Assembly (NCBI RefSeq): GCF_025486315.1
Contig: NZ_JAOOPY010000001.1
Coordinates: 434,001-498,000, forward strand
Origin: Variovorax sp. N23
GTDB taxonomy: Bacteria > Pseudomonadota > Gammaproteobacteria > Burkholderiales > Burkholderiaceae_C
Length of the DNA stretch: 64,000 bases
Reading direction: 5' to 3'
Shown: in pieces, positions 40,889 through 49,031 of the stretch
How positions within the stretch are numbered: position 1 is the first letter of the stretch
Layout: each line of letters opens with the position of its first letter
The notes under the pieces: generated by a model
Told to the model about the DNA's origin: nothing
Database searches by the model: none
Seen by the model: the letters and a program-made list of their open reading frames with translations, nothing else
Translations under genes and position numbers: made by a program

Positions 40889-40918
40889 TCGCTTCATGTC
40901 GTACAGGTTATGAAGCGA
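40889..40918. promoter_or_regulatory. LysR operator candidate (30-base palindrome)
   Basis: TCGCTTCAT, 12 bases, ATGAAGCGA: perfect nine-base arms between the divergent bug and lysR genes, 19 bases upstream of the LysR ATG. This is the expected place and size for the recognition site of a LysR-type regulator. Confidence 0.7.
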
Positions 40919-40937
40919 TTCGACCGAGGAGACCTCC

Positions 40938-41870
40938 ATGAGCGAGATCGATCGCGTCCTGCGTTCCAACCTCAAGCTGCGGCACTTGCAGATGCTGGTG
41001 GCGCTCGACCAGTTCAGGCACCTCGGCCGCGCGGCCGAGTTCCTGTCGGTGACGCAGCCGGCCGTCTCCAAATCCCTCGCCGAGATCGAGCGGATGTTCG
41101 GGCTGGCGCTCTTCGACCGCTCCACGCGCGGCACGGAGCCCACGCCCTATGGCGACAGCGTGGTGCGCTTCGCGCGCACGGTGCTGGCCGACTATGGGCG
41201 CACGCGCGACGAGATCGATGCGGTGGCGAGCGGTGCCGCGGGCCGGACCAGCGTCGGCGCGATGGTGGTGGCGATGCCGGTGCTGGTCGCACGCGCGGTC
41301 GAGATGCTCAAGGCGAGCTCGGCCCTCACCACGGTGCTGGTGGAGGAGGGCGATCTGACGCGGCTGCTGCCCAAGCTGCGCCTGGGCGAACTCGACGTGT
41401 TCGTCGGCCGGCTGGAACCCGGCTACGCGGCGCCCGACCTGGGGACCGAGGCGCTCTACGACGAGCCCATGACGGTGGTGGTGCGCCCCGGCCACCCCCT
41501 GCTGGAGAAGCGCCGTCCGGGGTGGGCGGATCTCGCCAAGGTGCCCTGCGTGATGCCGCCGCCCTGGGCGTCCCTGCGCGTCAAGCTCGACCAGATGTTC
41601 TTCCGCGACGGCGTCCACCCGCCGGCGGACATCATCGAATCCGCCTCATTTCTCGCGCAGATGAGCTTTCTGTGGCAACGCGACGCGGCTGCCTTCATGG
41701 CGCGGTCGGTGGCGCGGCACTTCGAGGAGGAAGGGAGCCTCAAGGTGCTGCGGCTCAAGGTGCCGATCGATCTGCCGCCGGTCGGCCTGATCACGATGCG
41801 CGGCAAGCGCCGCACGCCGAGCACGGAGAAGATGATCGGCTGCCTGCGGCAGGCGGCGAAGATGAAGTGA
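40938..41870 (+). CDS. LysR-family transcriptional regulator
   Basis: 310 residues. The winged helix-turn-helix (10-70; LKLRHLQMLVALDQFRHLGRAAEFLSVTQPAVSKSLAEIERMFGLALFDRSTRG) is followed by the effector domain (95-305). The arrangement resembles GbpR-type regulators of sugar and aromatic-acid genes. Probably activates the divergent bug-uxaA-aldolase operon when its sugar-acid effector binds. A palindrome overlies its own promoter region, consistent with autorepression. Confidence 0.94.
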   Translation: MSEIDRVLRSNLKLRHLQMLVALDQFRHLGRAAEFLSVTQPAVSKSLAEIERMFGLALFDRSTRGTEPTPYGDSVVRFARTVLADYGRTRDEIDAVASGAAGRTSVGAMVVAMPVLVARAVEMLKASSALTTVLVEEGDLTRLLPKLRLGELDVFVGRLEPGYAAPDLGTEALYDEPMTVVVRPGHPLLEKRRPGWADLAKVPCVMPPPWASLRVKLDQMFFRDGVHPPADIIESASFLAQMSFLWQRDAAAFMARSVARHFEEEGSLKVLRLKVPIDLPPVGLITMRGKRRTPSTEKMIGCLRQAAKMK

Positions 41871-41892
41871 TGCGCCGAGTCGTCGGCTGCGC

Positions 41893-42303
41893 TCAGCGCA
41901 GGCCGCCGCCCGCGGCGCCTTCCTGGCGCTGGATCAGCTCGATCTTGTACCCATCGGGGTCCGTCACGAAGGCGATCACGGTGCTGCCGCCCTTGACCGG
42001 GCCGGCTTCGCGCGTGACGTTGCCGCCGGCGGCCTTGATCTTCTCGCAGGCCGCGTAGGCGTCGGGCACGCCCAGCGCGATGTGGCCGTAGGCGGTGCCC
42101 ATCTCGTAGCGCTCGGTGCCCCAGTTGTAGGTCAGCTCGATCTCGGCCTGCGCCGGGTTGCCTTCGTAGCCGACGAAGGCCAGGCTGTACTTGTATTCCG
42201 GGTTCTCGGAGGTGCGCAGCAGCTGCATGCCCAGCACCTGGGTGTAGAAGTCGATGGCGCGTTGCAGGTTGCCGACGCGCAGCATGGTGTGGAGGAGTCG
42301 CAT
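41893..42303 (-). CDS. gloA: Lactoylglutathione lyase (glyoxalase I)
   Basis: 136 residues; isomerises the methylglyoxal-glutathione adduct to S-lactoylglutathione. Metal ligands: His5 (MRLLH), the Glu in EIELTYNWG, His in YGHIALGV, and Glu in KIELIQ. The nickel-type short length is typical of bacteria. The Gly-rich tail is extra. Single gene, convergent with the LysR gene (22-base gap). Confidence 0.96.
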   Translation of the reverse strand: MRLLHTMLRVGNLQRAIDFYTQVLGMQLLRTSENPEYKYSLAFVGYEGNPAQAEIELTYNWGTERYEMGTAYGHIALGVPDAYAACEKIKAAGGNVTREAGPVKGGSTVIAFVTDPDGYKIELIQRQEGAAGGGLR

Positions 42304-42435
42304 CTCGTGGGTCCGCTGTTTTCTGGAACCGCCGATTGTGCGGCGCCGACGGCGGCCGTGCCGCGCCGGGGGGCTTGCAAAGCCGGCGGCCGGGCCTCAA
42401 CTGCAGCACCGAACATCGATTTCCGGAGCGCACCC

Positions 42436-42873
42436 ATGACCGACACGCTGCACATCGTCTGCCCGCACTGCCACACCACCAACCGCGTGCGCGCGGACCA
42501 GACGGGCAGCGCCCCGGACTGCGGCAGTTGCCATCAGGCGCTCTTCACCGGCCATTCCACCGCGCTCGACGCCGCCAGCTTCGAGCGCCACGTGGCGCGC
42601 AACGACATTCCCGTGCTGGTCGATTTCTGGGCGCCCTGGTGCGGGCCCTGCCGGCAGATGGCGCCCGGCTTCGAGGTGGCGGCGGCGAAGCTGGAGCCGC
42701 GCGTGCGCCTGGCCAAGGTCGACACCGAGGCCGTGCCGGCGCTGGGCGCGCGCTTCAACATCCGCAGCATCCCGACGCTGGCCCTGTTCAAGGGCGGCCG
42801 TGAGATCGCGCGGCAGGCCGGCGCCATGGGCCCGGCCGACATCGTGCGCTGGGTGGACGCGCAGCTGCGCTGA
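42436..42873 (+). CDS. trxC: Thioredoxin 2 (TrxC) with N-terminal zinc finger
   Basis: 145 residues. The N-terminal zinc finger has two CxxC pairs (CPHC and CGSC) spaced as in TrxC. The thioredoxin domain carries WAPWCGPCRQM with the redox-active CGPC, and the cis-Pro loop is RSIPTLALF. Reduces disulfides in the cytosol and responds to oxidative stress in relatives. CGGAG ribosome site. Divergent from gloA. Confidence 0.96.
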   Translation: MTDTLHIVCPHCHTTNRVRADQTGSAPDCGSCHQALFTGHSTALDAASFERHVARNDIPVLVDFWAPWCGPCRQMAPGFEVAAAKLEPRVRLAKVDTEAVPALGARFNIRSIPTLALFKGGREIARQAGAMGPADIVRWVDAQLR

Positions 42874-43572
42874 TCAGCCCGGCCCGGTGGGCAGGGGCCC
42901 GGCCAGCCAGCCCGTCAGCCGCCCGTTGTGCATGGTGCCGATGCGGTCGGCCATCACCTGCGCTTCGTGCTCGTTGTGCGTCACCAGCACCGCGGTCTGG
43001 CCGGCCTGCTTCAGGATGCCGCGCACCTCGACCGTCAGGCGCTCGCGCGTGATGCCGTCGAGGTTGGAGAAGGGCTCGTCGAGCAGCAGCAACGCGGGCG
43101 TGGGCGCCAGGGCGCGGGCCAGCGCGATGCGCTGCTGCTGGCCGCCCGACAGCTCGTGCGGAAAACGCCCGCCGGCCTCGGCCAGGCCGACCAGGGCCAG
43201 CATCGCGCCCACCCGCGCATCGCGCTCGGCAGCCGCCGCACGGCGCAGCCCGAAGCCCACGTTCTGCGCGGCCGTGAGATGCGGGAACAGCGCGTACTCC
43301 TGGAACATCATGCCGACGCGGCGCTTCTCGGGGGGCACGTGCGTGCCAGGCGCGGAGAGCAGCACCCCGCCCAGTTCGATGCGCCCGGCGCGCACCGGCT
43401 CGAAGCCGGCGATGGCACGCAGCACCGTCGTCTTGCCGCAGCCCGAGGGGCCGAGCAGGCAGCCGATGCGCCCGGCGTCGAGGTCGAGCGAGAAGCCGTC
43501 CACCACGGTGTGCAGGCCGTGTTCGCCGTCGTAGCCCAGCTGGAGGTCTTGGATGTGCAGGGCGGCGGTCAT
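42874..43572 (-). CDS. fbpC: Iron(III) ABC transporter ATP-binding protein (FbpC-like)
   Basis: 232 residues: Walker A GPSGCGKTT, Q-loop MMFQEYALFPH, signature LSGGQQQRIALARAL, Walker B LLLLDEPFSNLD, switch His in VLVTHNEHEA. It lacks the C-terminal regulatory (TOBE-like) domain of full-length FbpC (~350 residues), so this may be a stripped-down version without that feedback control. The ATG overlaps the permease stop by four bases; third gene of the fbpABC-like operon. Confidence 0.92.
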   Translation of the reverse strand: MTAALHIQDLQLGYDGEHGLHTVVDGFSLDLDAGRIGCLLGPSGCGKTTVLRAIAGFEPVRAGRIELGGVLLSAPGTHVPPEKRRVGMMFQEYALFPHLTAAQNVGFGLRRAAAAERDARVGAMLALVGLAEAGGRFPHELSGGQQQRIALARALAPTPALLLLDEPFSNLDGITRERLTVEVRGILKQAGQTAVLVTHNEHEAQVMADRIGTMHNGRLTGWLAGPLPTGPG

Positions 43573-45263
43573 GGGCTTGGATTGTCGTGGTCGATGGCTG
43601 GCGGCCGCTGGCCGGTGGCGGGCGCCGGGCGGAACTGTGTGCGCGCCAGCAGCACGACCGGCAGCAGGCCGGTCGCCACGATGGCGAGCGCCGCGAGCGC
43701 GCCTTCCTCGTAGGTGCCGCGCGCCGCTTCGGCGTAGAGCCAGGTGGCGAGGGTGTCGAAGTTGGCGGGCCGCAGCAGCAGCGTGGCGGGCAGTTCCTTC
43801 ATCGCGTCGACGAAGACCAGCAGCGCACTCGCGCCGATGGCCGGCTGCAGCAGCGGCAGGTGGACGCGGCGCAGCGTGCCGGTCGCGTTCTCGCCGAGCA
43901 GGCGCGCCGCCTGCTCGAGCGCTGGCGGGATGCGCGCCAGGCCGGATTCGATACCACCCACCGGCATGGCGAGAAAACGGATCACGCAGGCCACCACCAG
44001 CACCATGCCCAGGCCCATCAGCGGCAGGCCGGGCAGGCCGAGCCAGCCGGCCACGCGCGCATCGACAGCCAGCGCCGGGGTGAGCAGGCCGATGGCGAGC
44101 ACCGTGCCGGGCAGGGCGTAGCCGAGCGTCGCGGCGCGTGCCTGCCAGCGCGCGGGGTTGGGCGCCGACGCGTGGCTGCGTGCGGTCCACGCGACCACCA
44201 GCCCGGCCGCCACCGCCAGCACCGTGACGCCCAGCGCCAGCGCGATCGTGTTGCCGAGGCTGGTGATCAGCCCCCGCGAGATGCCGTGGCCGAGCTGCAG
44301 GCGCTTGATGCTTTCCCACACCAGGTAGGCGGCCGGCGCGACGAAGCCGACCAGCACCGGCACCGAGGCCGCGACGGTCGCCATCCAGGCGGCCGTGCCG
44401 TGCAGCGGCCGCGGCTGCATCGCGCGCATGCGCTGCGCAGAGCCGAAGCGCCGGTGCCGCCGCCCGTGGCGTTCGAGCATCACCAGCGCGATCACGACCA
44501 GCAGCATCGCGCAGGCGATCTGCGCGGCACCGGCCAGGTCGGAACGTGCGATCCAGGTGGTGTAGACCGCCACGGTGAGCGTCTGGATGCCGAGGAATTC
44601 GGAGGCGCCGATGTCGTTGAGCGTCTCGAGCAGTGCCAGGCTCAGGCCCACCGCGATGGCGGGCCGCGCGAGCGGCAGCGCCACGCGCCGGAAGGCGCCG
44701 AAGCGGCCCTCACCTAGCGTGCGCGCGGCCTCCATCAGGTGCGCCGGCTGCGTCATGAACATGGCGCGCGCCGTCATGTAGACATAGGGGTAGAGCACGA
44801 AACCGAGCACGAAGATCGCACCGCCCATCGAGCGCAGGTCGGGCAGGCGGAACTGGCGCGGGCTGTCGTAGCCGAGCATCCAGCGGATCGCGCCCTGCAC
44901 GGGGCCGATCGGGTGCAGCAGGTCGAGGTAGGCGAAGGCGACGATGTAGGTCGGCATCGCCAGCGGCAGCAGCAGCGCCCAGTGCAGCACGCGCCGGCCG
45001 GGGAAGTCGCAGCTGCTCACCAGCCAGGCGCAGCCGGTGCCGATCACCAGCACCACCGCGCCGACGCCGGCCAGCAGCAGCGCGGTGTTGAGCGCCGCCT
45101 GCGGCAGCACGAACTGCAGCAGGTGCGACCAGTGCGAGAAGTCCGCGCCCAGCGCCAGCCAGGCGAGCGACGCCACCGGCGCGAGCACGCCGAGGGCCAC
45201 GAGCAGCGTGGCGATGCGCCAGAGCGGTCCGGCCGCGCGCAGGCCGCGCGGCGTGGTGGTCAC
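43569..45263 (-). CDS. fbpB: Iron(III) ABC transporter permease (FbpB-like)
   Basis: 564 residues with about 12 membrane helices in two homologous halves, each with a binding-protein-dependent transport loop (EAARTLGEGRFGAFRRVALPLARPAI and EQAARLLGENATGTLRRVHLPLLQPAI), the fused two-permease layout of FbpB/SfuB. Start is GTG; the GTGA overlap with fbpA indicates coupled translation. Confidence 0.95.
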   Translation of the reverse strand: MTTTPRGLRAAGPLWRIATLLVALGVLAPVASLAWLALGADFSHWSHLLQFVLPQAALNTALLLAGVGAVVLVIGTGCAWLVSSCDFPGRRVLHWALLLPLAMPTYIVAFAYLDLLHPIGPVQGAIRWMLGYDSPRQFRLPDLRSMGGAIFVLGFVLYPYVYMTARAMFMTQPAHLMEAARTLGEGRFGAFRRVALPLARPAIAVGLSLALLETLNDIGASEFLGIQTLTVAVYTTWIARSDLAGAAQIACAMLLVVIALVMLERHGRRHRRFGSAQRMRAMQPRPLHGTAAWMATVAASVPVLVGFVAPAAYLVWESIKRLQLGHGISRGLITSLGNTIALALGVTVLAVAAGLVVAWTARSHASAPNPARWQARAATLGYALPGTVLAIGLLTPALAVDARVAGWLGLPGLPLMGLGMVLVVACVIRFLAMPVGGIESGLARIPPALEQAARLLGENATGTLRRVHLPLLQPAIGASALLVFVDAMKELPATLLLRPANFDTLATWLYAEAARGTYEEGALAALAIVATGLLPVVLLARTQFRPAPATGQRPPAIDHDNPSP

Positions 45264-46333
45264 CGGTCGAAGCCGACCTTGTCCACCAGCGCGCTGGCCT
45301 GCTTGCGGTACTTCGCAATCTCGGTCAACGGCAGCGGGTCGACCTTCAGTTCACCGATGGTCTGGCCGATGATCGGGTCGAGCGCCACGCCCTTGCGCAC
45401 CGGGTATTCGTAGTTGGCCTGCGCGTAGAGCGACTGCGCCGATTCCGACACCAGGAACTCCAGCAGCTTCACCGCGTTGGCGCGCTGCGGCGCGTTCTTC
45501 GCCACGGCCGCGCCGCTGATGTTGACGTGCGTGCCGCCGCTCTTGCCGTCGGCGAAGGTCGGGCGCACCACCTGGATGGCGTCGCCCCACTTGCGCGCGT
45601 CGCTGCCTTCCTTCGATGCCTTCATCTGGCCGACGTAGTAGGAGTTGGCCAGGCCGATGTCGCAGATGCCGCCGAGGATGTCGCGCGCCACGTCGCGGTC
45701 GCCGCCGGTCGCCTTGCGCGCCAGGTTGGCCTTCACGCCGCGCAGCCACTGCTCGGCCTTGGCTTCGCCGTCGTGCGCGATCAGTGCGGCGACCAGCGCC
45801 GTGTTGTAGGGGTGCTGGCCGGCGCGGATGCAGACCTTGCCCTTCCACTTCGGGTCGGCCAGGTCTTCGTAGCGGAAGCTGCCGAGCTTCAGGCCCTTGT
45901 CGGCGTACAGCACGCGGGCGCGCAACGACAGCGCGAACCACTGGCCGTCGGCGCCACGCAGGTTGGCCGGGATGGCCGATTCGAGCGCGGCCGACTTCAC
46001 CGGCTGCGTCACGCCGCCGTCGACCAGGTCGACGAGGTTGCCCACGTCGACCGTCATCAGCACGTCGGCCGGCGAGCGCGCGCCTTCGGCCTTCACGCGC
46101 TCAAGCAGGCCATCCTTCACGAACACGGTGTTCACCTGGATCTTCGTGGTCGCCGTGAAGGCCGTGAGCAAGGGCTGGATCAGGCCCGGCTCGCGCGTGG
46201 TGTAGAGCGTCAGTTCATCCGCGGCGCGGGCGGGCAGCGCTGCGGCGGCCAGGCAGGCAGCGGCGGCGGCGGATGCGAAAAGGCGCAGGGCACGCAGGGT
46301 GTTGCGGCCCGTCGCGCGGCGGCGGTCGGTCAT
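45260..46333 (-). CDS. fbpA: Iron(III) ABC transporter substrate-binding protein (FbpA-like)
   Basis: 357 residues with a signal peptide (about 1-37, ending LPARAAD). Residues of the ferric-binding family are visible: LTLYTTREPGL near the N-terminus, the domain swap region, and the adjacent tyrosines in GLANSYYVGQM that ligate Fe3+. Binds free ferric iron in the periplasm. A Fur-box candidate lies 60-78 bases upstream, consistent with repression by iron. First gene of the operon. Confidence 0.94.
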   Translation of the reverse strand: MTDRRRATGRNTLRALRLFASAAAAACLAAAALPARAADELTLYTTREPGLIQPLLTAFTATTKIQVNTVFVKDGLLERVKAEGARSPADVLMTVDVGNLVDLVDGGVTQPVKSAALESAIPANLRGADGQWFALSLRARVLYADKGLKLGSFRYEDLADPKWKGKVCIRAGQHPYNTALVAALIAHDGEAKAEQWLRGVKANLARKATGGDRDVARDILGGICDIGLANSYYVGQMKASKEGSDARKWGDAIQVVRPTFADGKSGGTHVNISGAAVAKNAPQRANAVKLLEFLVSESAQSLYAQANYEYPVRKGVALDPIIGQTIGELKVDPLPLTEIAKYRKQASALVDKVGFDR

Positions 46334-46392
46334 GAGGTTCTCCTGAAGGGGCGAAGGTCGGCGCCGCGGGCCCTGACGGGCTGATGCGTGTT

Positions 46393-46411
46393 GCCGATAC
46401 GAATCATTATC
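46393..46411. promoter_or_regulatory. Fur box candidate upstream of fbpA
   Basis: GCCGATACGAATCATTATC matches the 19-base Fur consensus at 13 of 19 positions, with the right half AATCATTATC exact. Located 60 bases upstream of the fbpA start, in the gap with the flavin reductase gene. Confidence 0.65.
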
Positions 46412-46457
46412 AAGTAACCCGCCGACCCGGGGGCCATTGAGCCTACGGGCTTGCCGT

Positions 46458-47072
46458 CTATTGGGCTGCCGGCTGATCCGGCGGCGCGGCCTTGAAGCGA
46501 TCGCGCGTGCGCACGTACAGCTCGCCGCCGAAGCGGCCGACCGGGAAGTAGTTGTCGAGGTCGACCCGCCAGGTGGTGGCGTCGACCAGTCCGTCGCGCA
46601 CGTGTAGCCAGCGCACCTGGCCGATGAAGACCTTGCGGCTCTCGGTCTCCATCTTCTCGAACAGCGTGCACTCGAAGGCCACCGGCGTCTCGGCGATGCG
46701 CGGCGGCGCCACGGCCGTGCTCGGCAGCGTGGTGAAGCCGACCACCGCCGTCTCGCTCACGTGCGGCGGGTGTTCGACGCCGCACTGGTGCATCTGCCAA
46801 GCCGTCGCCTCGTCGGCCAGGTGCACCACGAATTCGCCGGTGCGCTCGATATTGCGGGCCGTGTCCTTGAGCGAGTGGTCGCTGCGCCGGTTCATGCTGA
46901 TCATCACGATCGGCGGCTCCTCGCCGACCATGTTGAACATGCTGATCGGCGCCGCGTTGACGGTGCCGTCGGGGCCCAGCGTGGTCACCAGCGCGATCGG
47001 GCGCGGCACGATCAGGCTGGCCATGAGCTTGTAGCGCTGATATTCGGTGAGGGTGGCGAAGTCGATGTGCAT
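46458..47072 (-). CDS. Flavin reductase-like domain protein
   Basis: 204 residues of the flavin-reductase split-barrel family: LMASLIVPRPIALVTTLGPDGTVNAAPISMFNMVGEEPPIVMIS binds FMN, then FVVHLADEATA. Such proteins supply reduced flavin or act on other flavin-linked redox reactions; the acceptor is unknown. Length is slightly above the 160-180-residue reductase components. Divergent from the MarR gene and downstream neighbour of fbpA, but separated by the Fur-box region. Confidence 0.85.
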   Translation of the reverse strand: MHIDFATLTEYQRYKLMASLIVPRPIALVTTLGPDGTVNAAPISMFNMVGEEPPIVMISMNRRSDHSLKDTARNIERTGEFVVHLADEATAWQMHQCGVEHPPHVSETAVVGFTTLPSTAVAPPRIAETPVAFECTLFEKMETESRKVFIGQVRWLHVRDGLVDATTWRVDLDNYFPVGRFGGELYVRTRDRFKAAPPDQPAAQ

Positions 47073-47164
47073 GGCGTCGGGGTTCGTGCGATCGAGGGGA
47101 TGGTACGTGTGGAGCGAGTGGGGTGGTGAAGGCCGGAATGTCGGTCATCGAATAGCCATACAGA

Positions 47165-47194
47165 TGCATATGCAATAGTTGCAGATACAATTAT
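47165..47194. promoter_or_regulatory. MarR operator/promoter candidate
   Basis: Contains the palindrome TGCATATGCA (47165-47174) and the imperfect dyad ATAGTTG-N6-CAATTAT (47175-47194). A -10-like TACAAT at 47186-47191 places a transcription start at or next to the ATG (47199), so the regulator is probably translated from a leaderless message and represses itself. Confidence 0.55.
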
Positions 47195-47198
47195 TCGC

Positions 47199-47648
47199 AT
47201 GAGCACCAATGTCAAACCGCAGGGCTGCACCAGTTCCAAGGTCCGACAGCTCGCCCGTCGCCTCGCGCAGCACTACGACGCCGAGGTGATGCAGTGCGGG
47301 CTGAAGACGACGCAGTACTCGCTGCTGAGCCACGTGGTGGGCCTGGGGCCGATCCGCCCCGTCGACCTGGCCGACCGGATGAAGATGACGCCGTCGACGC
47401 TGAGCCGCAATCTGCAACCGCTGGTCGCGGCCGGCTGGCTGGTGCTGGCGCCTGGCGCCGATGCGCGCAGCCGCCTGGTGCACGCCACCGAGGCCGGCAT
47501 CGCGAAGCGCCAGGAAGCGCAGCGCCACTGGAAGGCGGCGCAGCAGAAGCTCAATGCGCAGCTGGGCATCGAGCGCGTGGCCGCGCTGCATGCGCTCATC
47601 GACGATTCGCTGGCCTTGCTGGCGCCCGGTGCCGACGAACCGGACTGA
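47199..47648 (+). CDS. MarR-family regulator
   Basis: 149 residues. Winged helix-turn-helix at about 45-110: TQYSLLSHVVGLGPIRPVDLADRMKMTPSTLSRNLQPLVAAGWLVL, with the wing DARSRLVHAT. No ribosome site is seen ahead of the ATG. Probable local repressor of itself, of the MFS transporter that follows after 59 bases, and perhaps of the divergent flavin reductase; its ligand is unknown. Confidence 0.9.
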   Translation: MSTNVKPQGCTSSKVRQLARRLAQHYDAEVMQCGLKTTQYSLLSHVVGLGPIRPVDLADRMKMTPSTLSRNLQPLVAAGWLVLAPGADARSRLVHATEAGIAKRQEAQRHWKAAQQKLNAQLGIERVAALHALIDDSLALLAPGADEPD

Positions 47649-47707
47649 CGCGTTCGCACGACCTCTTTCGCTTCCTTCCTCTTCGTCCCCTCGCACATCC
47701 CACGACC

Positions 47708-49024
47708 ATGTTCGCCCCACAGCTCTCCGCCTGGCTGCAACGCCGCGGCATCCACTACGGCTGGATCGTCGCTGCCGTCACCTTCCTCACCATGCTGATG
47801 ATGTCGGCCGCACTCGGGCTGCCCGGCGCGATGATGCAGCCGCTGGGCAGGGAGTTCGGCTGGAGCACCGAACAGGTGTCGTCGGCGCTGGCCTTGCGCT
47901 TCGCGCTGTTCGGGCTGATGGGGCCGTTCGCGGCGGTGTTGATGGAGCGCTACGGCCTGCGCGCCGTGATGTGCGTGGGCCTCGCGCTGGTCGGCTCCGG
48001 CATGGCGTTGGTCACGATGGCCTCGCAGCTCTGGCAGCTCTTCATCGTCTGGAGCCTCATGTTGGGCATCGGCACTGGCATGACCGCGCTGGTGCTCGGC
48101 GCGGTGGTCGCCAACCGCTGGTTCGTCGCACGACGCGGCCTCGTGGTCGGCGCATTGGCGGCCAGCTCTGCCACCGGGCAGCTGGCCTTCCTGCCGGTTG
48201 CGGCGTGGATGATCGAGCACTGGGGCTGGCGTTCCGCCGTGGTCCCGGTGTTCGTGGGCGCCATCGTGATCGGGCTGCTCGCACTGGCCTTCGTGCGCAA
48301 CCGGCCGTCGGACCTTGGCCTGCTGCCCTTCGGCCAGACCGCGAAGGAAGCGGCCGCGCTGCCGGCCGTGCCGGCCACGGCCATGAACTGGCGCACGCCC
48401 TTCGTCGTGCTGCGCGAGGCTGCGTCGAACCGCACCTTCTGGATCCTGGCCGGCACCTTCTTCATCTGCGGGCTCAGCACCAACGGGCTGGTGCAGACGC
48501 ACTTCATCTCGCTGTGCGGCGACTACGGCATGAGCGCCGTGCCGGCCGCATCGGTGCTGGCGATGATGGGCGCCTTCGACTTCGTCGGCACCATCCTGTC
48601 GGGCTGGCTGTCCGACCGCTACGACAACCGCAAGCTGCTCTTCTGGTACTACGGCCTGCGCGGGCTGTCGCTGTTCTGGCTGCCGCATTCGGACTTCACG
48701 ATCTACGGCCTGAGTCTGTTCGCGATGTTCTACGGACTCGACTGGATCGCCACCGTGCCGCCGACCGTCAAGCTCGCGGGCGCCGCCTTCGGCCCGCAGA
48801 AGGCCGGCCTCGTCTTCGGCTGGGTGTTCGCGGCCCACCAGCTGGGTGCGGCCACCGCCGCCTATGGCGCCGGCTTCGCGCGCACGCTGCTGCTGACCTA
48901 CACGCCGGCCTTGTATGTGGCGGGTGCCGCCTGCCTGCTGGCGGCGGTGCTGGTGCTCATCATCCGCCGGCCGGCCGTGTCCGGCGGCGTGCGGTCGACA
49001 TCCGCTGTCGCTTCGCGGGCATGA
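47708..49024 (+). CDS. MFS transporter
   Basis: 438 residues with 12 predicted helices. N-terminus IHYGWIVAAVTFLTMLMMSAALG and the loop GRFGRR-like MERYGLRAVM are typical of the oxalate/formate and monocarboxylate antiporter-like MFS group; the second half has GWLSDRYDNRKLL. The substrate may be an organic acid or a drug-like compound. Likely controlled by the MarR protein upstream; a MATE gene follows after seven bases. Confidence 0.85.
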   Translation: MFAPQLSAWLQRRGIHYGWIVAAVTFLTMLMMSAALGLPGAMMQPLGREFGWSTEQVSSALALRFALFGLMGPFAAVLMERYGLRAVMCVGLALVGSGMALVTMASQLWQLFIVWSLMLGIGTGMTALVLGAVVANRWFVARRGLVVGALAASSATGQLAFLPVAAWMIEHWGWRSAVVPVFVGAIVIGLLALAFVRNRPSDLGLLPFGQTAKEAAALPAVPATAMNWRTPFVVLREAASNRTFWILAGTFFICGLSTNGLVQTHFISLCGDYGMSAVPAASVLAMMGAFDFVGTILSGWLSDRYDNRKLLFWYYGLRGLSLFWLPHSDFTIYGLSLFAMFYGLDWIATVPPTVKLAGAAFGPQKAGLVFGWVFAAHQLGAATAAYGAGFARTLLLTYTPALYVAGAACLLAAVLVLIIRRPAVSGGVRSTSAVASRA

Positions 49025-49031
49025 GGTCGTC

